From Fennellomyces sp. T-0311 (lineage: Eukaryota; Mucoromycota; Mucoromycetes; Mucorales; Lichtheimiaceae), in the NCBI GenBank assembly GCA_025266875.1, contig JALLLT010000157.1, forward strand, positions 1 through 14,286: a stretch of 14,286 nucleotides of DNA, written 5' to 3'. Shown one piece after another: positions 9,462 through 14,286 of the stretch (positions within the stretch are counted from its first letter, which is position 1; every line of letters begins with the position of its first letter). A program made the translations under genes and the position numbers. The notes under the pieces were generated by a model, which made no database searches, had not been told where the DNA came from, and was given only the letters and a program-made list of their open reading frames with translations.

Positions 9462-9471
9462 GATTAAGAGT

Positions 9472-9477
9472 AATAAA
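9472..9477 (+). terminator. Poly(A) signal of Harbinger transposase
   Basis: AATAAA just past the TAA stop at 9465-9467. Confidence 0.45.
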
Positions 9478-9757
9478 GGTCTTTGTTTTTCTTTTAAAAA
9501 AAAGGCATATTCGATCATATTGTTGTTTATATATCGATAATCATAATAACTTCTAAATTTATTAACTTGACATAGGAGTGAGTGAGCAGTAGTACATATC
9601 ACACATAAGAATATAAGGAATGTATATAAAAAAAGGACATAAAACAGTGTAAATAAGGAAGCGCATAGAAACGTTTAAGAAAAGGATTTGCATAGAAAAT
9701 AAATAAAAGAGACAAGTTTAAAAGGAATACATAAGAAAATAGGGAAAAAAGAGCTTA
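9478..9757. other. Convergent 3' region between the two Harbinger genes
   Basis: Purine-rich on plus from about 9590, with no gene. It separates the tail-to-tail Harbinger genes. A minus-strand AATAAA (TTTATT at 9558-9563) lies about 195 bases past the stop of the minus-strand gene and may be its poly(A) signal. Confidence 0.4.
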
Positions 9758-10513
9758 TTACTGAGGTGGTGGAGGTGAAGAGGTGAAAGGGTCATAGTGA
9801 ACGAACGGTTCAGTTAAACGAGCGGATGTATTTCTATTAAGCAGCGCTGACGAGGTTGATTGTGTAGATGGCGTAGGCGTTTCATATCGTGCTAGTGGCT
9901 GCGAAAAAGGAGGGTGTGGAACTGGACGAATTGAACGAGTGGTAGGAGGACGCTGCTGCTGCTGGTATTGTGGTGGATTTACTTGTGAAGCAGAGCGCCT
10001 GCGCATCTGCTCATCAATACCACGTAGACTCCGGACAACCGCTTCTAAGGCATGGCCGATTGTCCGGAAAGACTCCATCTGTGCAGCATGATGCTGACGC
10101 GCCAACTCTAGTGACTCCCGATGGTGGTGCCCAATTGAATCTATCATTTCCTTGTGCAACTCGCGTTCAATTGCACCATTGGCGGCACGAGAAATTTCAC
10201 GCCGTAACTGGTCGATCATAAGGAAGCTACTGCCCCTGTTCTCATTTTCTACTGTTCGACGTCGACGGCGTTGCAGATGGTAATCAGGACGAACCTCTTG
10301 ATCATCTACTGACTCATCACTTCCAGTAGCCGATCCATCATCTTCACCATCGCTGTCATGGCGTCATCGCCTAGTACCGGCAGCACCCATTGCTCTTCTG
10401 TGCAGACCATCTCGTGCACGCTCAGAGACAACCTGCTGCATCTGCTGCCGCTGTTGTAAGCGTGCAGCATTCTGCCGTGTAGCTTCATCAACTCGAGCTT
10501 GGTTTTCAGACAT
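9758..10513 (-). pseudogene. Harbinger second protein, coiled-coil, one internal stop
   Basis: A frame of 251 residues runs from ATG 10513-10511 (MSENQARVDEAT) to TAA at 9760-9758, broken once by TGA at 10366-10364 (codon 50, RR-stop-RHDS). In order it shows a Gln/Arg-rich helix, an acidic patch (DSDGEDDGS), a basic run (RRRRR), a long charged helix likely to form a coiled coil, and a Pro/Ser/Gln-rich tail ending SPPPPQ. Harbinger elements normally encode a Myb/SANT-like partner that helps the transposase reach the nucleus and its termini. The position fits that role, but I see no Trp-containing Myb helices. An acceptor-like tttctag directly before the ATG could mean a 5' intron, but only 78 bp remain before the inferred terminus. 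Function is inferred from position. Confidence 0.6.
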
Positions 10514-10577
10514 CTAGAAAGTATGACAATTTACTACATAAGCATTATAATAAACTACTGAAACAATCACTGCACGG

Positions 10578-10591
10578 TGGTAAGATAATGC
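10578..10591 (-). repeat. Candidate right terminal inverted repeat of Harbinger
   Basis: Read inward it is GCATTATCTTACCA, matching 304-317 at 12 of 14 bases. It forms the left arm of the larger palindrome at 10581-10620. Confidence 0.4.
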
Positions 10592-10620
10592 TCTGCTTTT
10601 AAAAGCTGCGCATTATCTTA
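10581..10620. repeat. 40-bp near-perfect palindrome
   Basis: Arms TAAGATAATGC and GCATTATCTTA (11 bp, perfect) flank a core centred on GCTTTTAAAAGC. Only two mismatched pairs lie between arm and core, so 36 of 40 bases are self-complementary. It may be two abutting terminal repeats, a minute foldback element or a junction of two insertions. Confidence 0.75.
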
Positions 10621-11322
10621 ACTGGAGTGGGGGTACGTGAGAAACTGCGGGGACCCACGATTTTGATATTGGTACATGGTGTCACAGCAAGAAAAAAAAG
10701 GAACATAGCCAACGGCAATGGTATTCCGATGTCATGTGTCAGCGAAAATAAATGAAGTACAAGCGTTTAAGCCTAATTTGGAACGTGTGAAACAGTGAAG
10801 CAGCAATGCCATTTGGCAATGTCAGCAGAGTAAGGATGAAATGGCAGGCGATCTTTACATTGGTTTGAGATGAACCATGTAGTTCAAAGGAGAGCACTTT
10901 ATTAAACTACTGTCGCAATTTTCTACTTCGGCAGCAAAAAAAAAGAGATGCTGTAGTGTGGCTATTCCACAAGATGCCAGCGGGAATGCATGTCCAATGT
11001 AGTAGCTCATTGTGTGCATAAACTTGTCTGTACTTAAAAAGCCAAGACTGTGTGTAATTTCGAGCGTCCAGGCACCGTTGACAAATGCAAGTTTATTTAT
11101 GCCGCCAACTACTTTGAAAGGAGACTATAATCCAAATTGGGAAAATTAATTACATGAAAAAACGTGGCAGTTTGATAATGCAACACGTAGAGCAAATGTT
11201 GCCAAGAAAGCAATTTACATAGACAAAGAGAGAGACATGTCGCCAAGCAAATGTGTTAATAAGCGGTGTATATCCACGTTTTAGTATTATGGCACAGTGG
11301 CAAAAGCAAAGAAAAAGAAGAG
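10621..11322 (+). other. Leader region of CACTA-type element, non-coding
   Basis: No convincing gene on either strand. GCCA/TGGC occurs 13 times by eye count, often as TGGCA or GCCAAG, against roughly six expected in random sequence. This could be a set of subterminal transposase-binding sites as in CACTA elements, or chance. The element's left terminus was not located. Confidence 0.35.
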
Positions 11323-11330
11323 TATAAATA
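11323..11330 (+). promoter_or_regulatory. TATA box of the Tnp2-type transposase
   Basis: TATAAATA lies 68 bp before ATG 11398. Transcription about 30 bp downstream of it would start after the in-frame ATG at 11341, which favours 11398 as the true start. Confidence 0.55.
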
Positions 11331-11397
11331 GAGACAGGAAATGCTTGCAAAAGATTGGCATCTATACTTCTCCTACACAGCACTTACCTCATTGCCA

Positions 11398-14286
11398 ATG
11401 TCCCGTCAGGAATTATTCCAATGCTTTTGCGCCGCCTGTACTTGCCGAAATCCTTATGGCATAGCTGTAACGGAAGCAGCGTACAATGCACATTACCAGC
11501 GTAATATTACTGCAAGGCTAATGGAATCCAGTGGTAAGCCCGAATGCTGTAAAGCACGATATATTATATTGACCGAGTTGATATGTAGATGATGAAGCAG
11601 CCGCAAATGCCGAGGAAAACGAGAGCCAAAGCAGCGATGAGTCGATGTCTATTGATGGTGATGGTATGTCAAAAAAATGTTATTCGAAGTTAGCTTGCTG
11701 ATGAAAAAATAGGATCCGTATTGGATAACTCACCGGAACCTGCGCAGCTGTCACCTGAATTGAGCCACGAGTTTTTGCCGCAAGAGTCATTTGATGACGC
11801 CGTTACAGAAGATGGAGATGCACCGATCGAGGAACCAATGAAGAGTTTTGATCCGTTGATCAATGACGATGAAGGTGGGTGAAAAAACGTGCGTCAAGAC
11901 TAGAATATAACTGTTAACAAAAAACGCTACAGACATGAATGCCGATCCACAACCTACCGCTCCAGCTGGTCACTTTCGCGATTTGATCCCACAGCCTCTG
12001 TTCTTCATCTTCATGTTTCTTGTCCTTTTCCAGCTGCATCATCTCTCTGAACGCACTGCGACTACCTTGATCACTTTCGCCATGATGTTAGTCTCTTTTA
12101 TGCACGTTCCAGCTTTCAACTTCCCTGCTACTATATCGACAATTCGCCAATACATCGGATTCCACGAACTGACAGAGCTGATCGTCATGTACGTTGCCTG
12201 TTCGAAGTGCCACGCGATCTATCTGCTGCCCACCGCACCAAACCTTTGTGAGACCGCTCCTTTGAATGGCAACGTATGCGCGAACCCATTATTCAAGTTA
12301 TCCTCCAACCGCCGAAACAGAGGGCGCCAGACCCCACTCAAGCAGTATCCTTACTATCCGGTTCGAGCAGGCTTGCAAAAGCTATTCAAACACAACGGTT
12401 TTGATGAAAAGATCCAGGAATGGAGACGGCATCCATTTTACGGCACCTATTCAGACATCCAAGATGGCGCTATGTGGGAGAGTATCAAGGCTGAAAATAG
12501 CCAAGACAGTTTCGTTGGTGATAGGCGATCCCTGATGCTCACACTGAGTGTTGACTGGTTCGCACCCTTTGATTCTGGTTATTCTTGTGGCGCCATATAT
12601 CTCATTGTCAATAACCTCCCTCATGCTGAGCGCTACAAGATTGAGAACGTTATTCTTGTTGGCGTCATGCCTGGACCACGCGAACCGAGCACTTACCAGA
12701 TGAACAATTACTTGGCACCTCTTGTCACTGACCTTCGCGCCTTGTACACCGGAGTCAACATGGAGATTGCTGGAGAACCTGGAGTTGCTCGAGTGCGTGC
12801 TGTGCTTTTCAACGTTGTCTGCGATATCCCAGCAAGCCGTAAAGTCTGCGACTTTACATCTCATGCAAGCACACGTGCTTGTAACAAGTGCTACCGTGAG
12901 TTTGTGACCGACCTCGAAACTGGCAAGATGATCTATGCTGGCGTTGACATCCCCAACGACACATTGCGAAGAAATGAGGACAATCGCCTGGCGGCTGAAG
13001 CATGGTCAGCAGCAACAACCCAGGCCGCGCGATATCGACTTGAGCGACAGAACGGGACGCGCTGGTCGCAACTCCATCAACTTCCATACTACGATGCTAT
13101 ACGTGCGTGTGTGATTGATCCCATGCATAACCTTTTCCTTGGTACCGCGGAGTGGATGGTCGTAATATGGAAATCAGAGGGCTTCCTGTCAGAATCGGTG
13201 CTCAACGAGATGCAGGTGAAGGCGGATTGGATCATCCTGCCTCCCGGAATGCCCACACTTCAGCGCAAGATACAACGGAAGTTTAGATTCATGACGGCGG
13301 ATGACTGGAGAGTGTGGATCTTGGTGTACTCCCCATATGTACTAAAAACCGTATTGCCGTGCGACCATTATCTGCATTGGCTCCTTTTCGTTGATGCCTG
13401 TCGGTTGCTAGTGAAAACCCGGATTACCATTGCCGAAATCAGCAAGCACACGACAAGCTAGTTGAATTCGTAGCCAATTGCGCGAGGCTATATGGCGATG
13501 ATGCCGTAACTCTCAATATGCACCTTCATCTCCATCTCCGGGATATCTTGCTGCTGTATGGACCGATCTACGGATACTGGGCCTTCAGTTTTGAAAGATA
13601 CAATGGCTTCATGAAAGATGCCGAAACGAACCAGAAGGATTGCTTTGAAGTTACCTTCATGAAGCGCTTCATCGAGAAGACAGGTGCCGCCGACTTTGTT
13701 CAACGTCAAGCTGCCCGTTTCGTGGACTATGCCGATCAACTCGAAATGCTGTTACGTATTGCTGGCCAATCCACTCGTCGAGTTCAACAGCATGGTCCCA
13801 ACGCTTTTGACTATGAGGCATTCCTTGACCACTCGTTGAACCCCGGGCTAACCTCGAACATCACTGGAGCCGAGCCATTGCCGCCATCCCTTACGATCTC
13901 GATGAACAATGGCGTTGTTGCGAACCTCAGTGAAGAGCACCACGCCCTCTTGCTCCAGTACTACAGTGATACGTACGACATAGATGTTTTGGCACCTCGG
14001 GGCAATATTGCAGGCCGCGCATATGCTACCGAAAGAGTTGAGAAGTTTCGAACGATCGAGATCTTTGGACAGACATACCGATCAGCAGCAGCGTCATCGT
14101 CCCGCGGTTCACACATCCAAGTAATCTACTTGCGGCGAGGGCTACGTCGTGCATACCCTGGGCGCGTAATGTACTTTTTCAAGCACACCGTCGTCATCAA
14201 TCGTCGACCGATTGCCCATTATCTTGCGTTCGTTCGTTGGTACAGTTCCAGCGAGCAGCAACGATTCATACCGGCAACACTTGAGG
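11398..14286 (+). pseudogene. Tnp2-type (CACTA superfamily) transposase, one frameshift, runs off window
   Basis: Exons 11398-11533, 11589-11663, 11713-11874 and 11933 to the edge; all three introns (55, 49 and 58 bp) are phase 1. Exon 1 carries a Cys/His cluster (CFCAACTC ... Y-x3-H) typical of the N terminus of fungal CACTA-type transposases. Exons 2-3 encode an acidic Ser/Glu/Asp linker. Exon 4 holds the Tnp2 core: D332 in LSVDWFAPFD, D422 in CDIPASRK, a C-x2-C (ACNKC), and DPMHNLFLG. The frame ends at TAG 13459-13461, but the next frame continues without a stop from about 13446 to the edge with LYGDDAV, LNMHLHLHLRD, YGPIY and FERYNG (presumed catalytic Glu near residue 679). A single-base loss at about 13441-13447 explains this; a sequencing error is possible. 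An alternative start is ATG 11341. It would catalyse cut-and-paste transposition. Confidence 0.87.

Larger units (their letters stand above)
4541..9467 (+). pseudogene. PIF/Harbinger transposase (DDE_Tnp_4), interrupted by MULE-2
   Basis: Exons: 4541-4710 continuing at 8139-8157 after removal of MULE-2 and one duplication copy, then 8230-8530, 8626-8723, 8786-9014 and 9076-9467. These sum to exactly 403 codons with consistent phases. The catalytic triad is D175 (GFIDGT), D258 (YLYGDPAYR) and E299 (VEWEFG); NGHA then REHGLKYQ is also typical of the family. Upstream, DCRTLFRFT and the LRRLAYPARL and FGRDQDSISRIFN blocks fit the N-terminal helical region. The C terminus is Gln-rich. Defects: the 3.4-kb insertion, TGA at 4643 (codon 35), TAG at 9210 (codon 318) and TAG at 9444 (codon 396); the last stop is TAA 9465-9467. 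No frameshift. Intron 1 (8158-8229) would need a GC donor. Intron 3 begins with a TA-dinucleotide run. It would cut and join element DNA in the nucleus. Confidence 0.9.
304..10591 (+). mobile_element. PIF/Harbinger DNA transposon, split by two nested MULEs
   Basis: The element carries a DDE transposase of Harbinger type on plus (4541-9467) and a second gene on minus (9758-10513), arranged tail to tail. Ends are inferred: GCATTATCTAACAA at 304-317 and its inverted partner at 10578-10591 match at 12 of 14 bases. Subtracting the two MULEs and one copy of each 9-bp duplication gives about 2.7 kb, a normal size for a two-gene Harbinger element, with about 100 bp before the first start codon and 78 bp beyond the other. 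The expected 3-bp TWA target duplication was not clearly found, so the termini are the weak part of this call. The transposase identity is strong. Confidence 0.6.
10621..14286 (+). mobile_element. CACTA/Tnp2-type (Plavaka-like) DNA transposon, 5' part
   Basis: Called from the Tnp2-type transposase gene at 11398 onward. The left boundary is uncertain (somewhere between 10592 and 11322) and the right end lies beyond the window, so no terminal repeats could be paired. Confidence 0.55.

Noticed and set aside
9324..9602. Minus-strand Leu-rich frame
   Set aside because: It is the antisense of the CAG/CAA poly-Gln tract of the Harbinger transposase; poly-Leu is the expected shadow.
1336..10513. Stop-codon reassignment or readthrough to explain the in-frame TGA and TAG codons
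   Set aside because: MULE-2 ends on a TGA, frameshifts are also present in two of the elements, one catalytic residue is lost, and the stops share a decay signature. Pseudogene decay explains everything.
11150..11383. Minus-strand hydrophobic, Cys-rich frame of 77 codons
   Set aside because: No family resemblance and no support from splice or promoter signals; it overlaps the TATA box and leader of the CACTA-type gene.
12451..12864. Long minus-strand frame of 137 codons
   Set aside because: Antisense of the conserved Tnp2 core; no domain of its own.
1..14286. CRISPR array, tRNA or rRNA genes, or a defence system
   Set aside because: No regular direct repeats, no cloverleaf or rRNA-like segments and no matching proteins were seen; the content is eukaryotic transposons.

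Overview
The window looks like a transposon graveyard in a fungal nuclear genome. The genes have short GT-AG introns (about 49-110 bp, typical donors GTATGT/GTAAGC, one clear TACTGAC branch site) and every recognisable coding block except one is a DNA transposase. The transposase families (two Mutator-like, one PIF/Harbinger, one CACTA/Tnp2-type) and the intron style fit fungi, possibly an early-diverging lineage such as Mucoromycota; that placement is an inference, not proven by the sequence.

Layout. Positions 1-279 (minus strand) hold the partial C-terminal exons of a histone-fold gene (DPB3/CHRAC1/POLE4 type), the only host-like gene. A PIF/Harbinger element then runs from about 304 to about 10591. 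Two Mutator-like elements (MULEs) split it. MULE-1 (401-4530) has terminal inverted repeats of about 550 bp and a perfect 9-bp target duplication, TTATTCTAC, and sits 10 bases before the Harbinger start codon. MULE-2 (4711-8129) has 105-bp terminal repeats and a perfect 9-bp duplication, TTGCAGAAC, and interrupts the first coding exon of the Harbinger transposase. Removing both MULEs leaves a Harbinger element of about 2.7 kb with two tail-to-tail genes: a 403-codon five-exon transposase on plus and a 251-residue coiled-coil protein on minus. From about 10621 to the right edge lies the 5' part of a CACTA/Tnp2-type element: a non-coding leader with a TATA box, then a four-exon transposase gene that runs off the window.

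State of the genes. The Harbinger and MULE genes are nearly intact but broken by seven in-frame stops. All are TGA or TAG, each explicable by one C-to-T change (CGA to TGA, CAG to TAG). There are also three single-base frameshifts, in MULE-1, MULE-2 and the CACTA gene. The terminal repeats of both MULEs differ mainly by CpG versus TpG/CpA. This suggests decay by methylcytosine deamination or a RIP-like process. I saw no RNA genes, no CRISPR array and no clearly new system. The most useful observations are the dated nesting, the mutation signature, a candidate SUMO-interacting motif in MULE-2, and a 40-bp palindrome at the Harbinger/CACTA junction.
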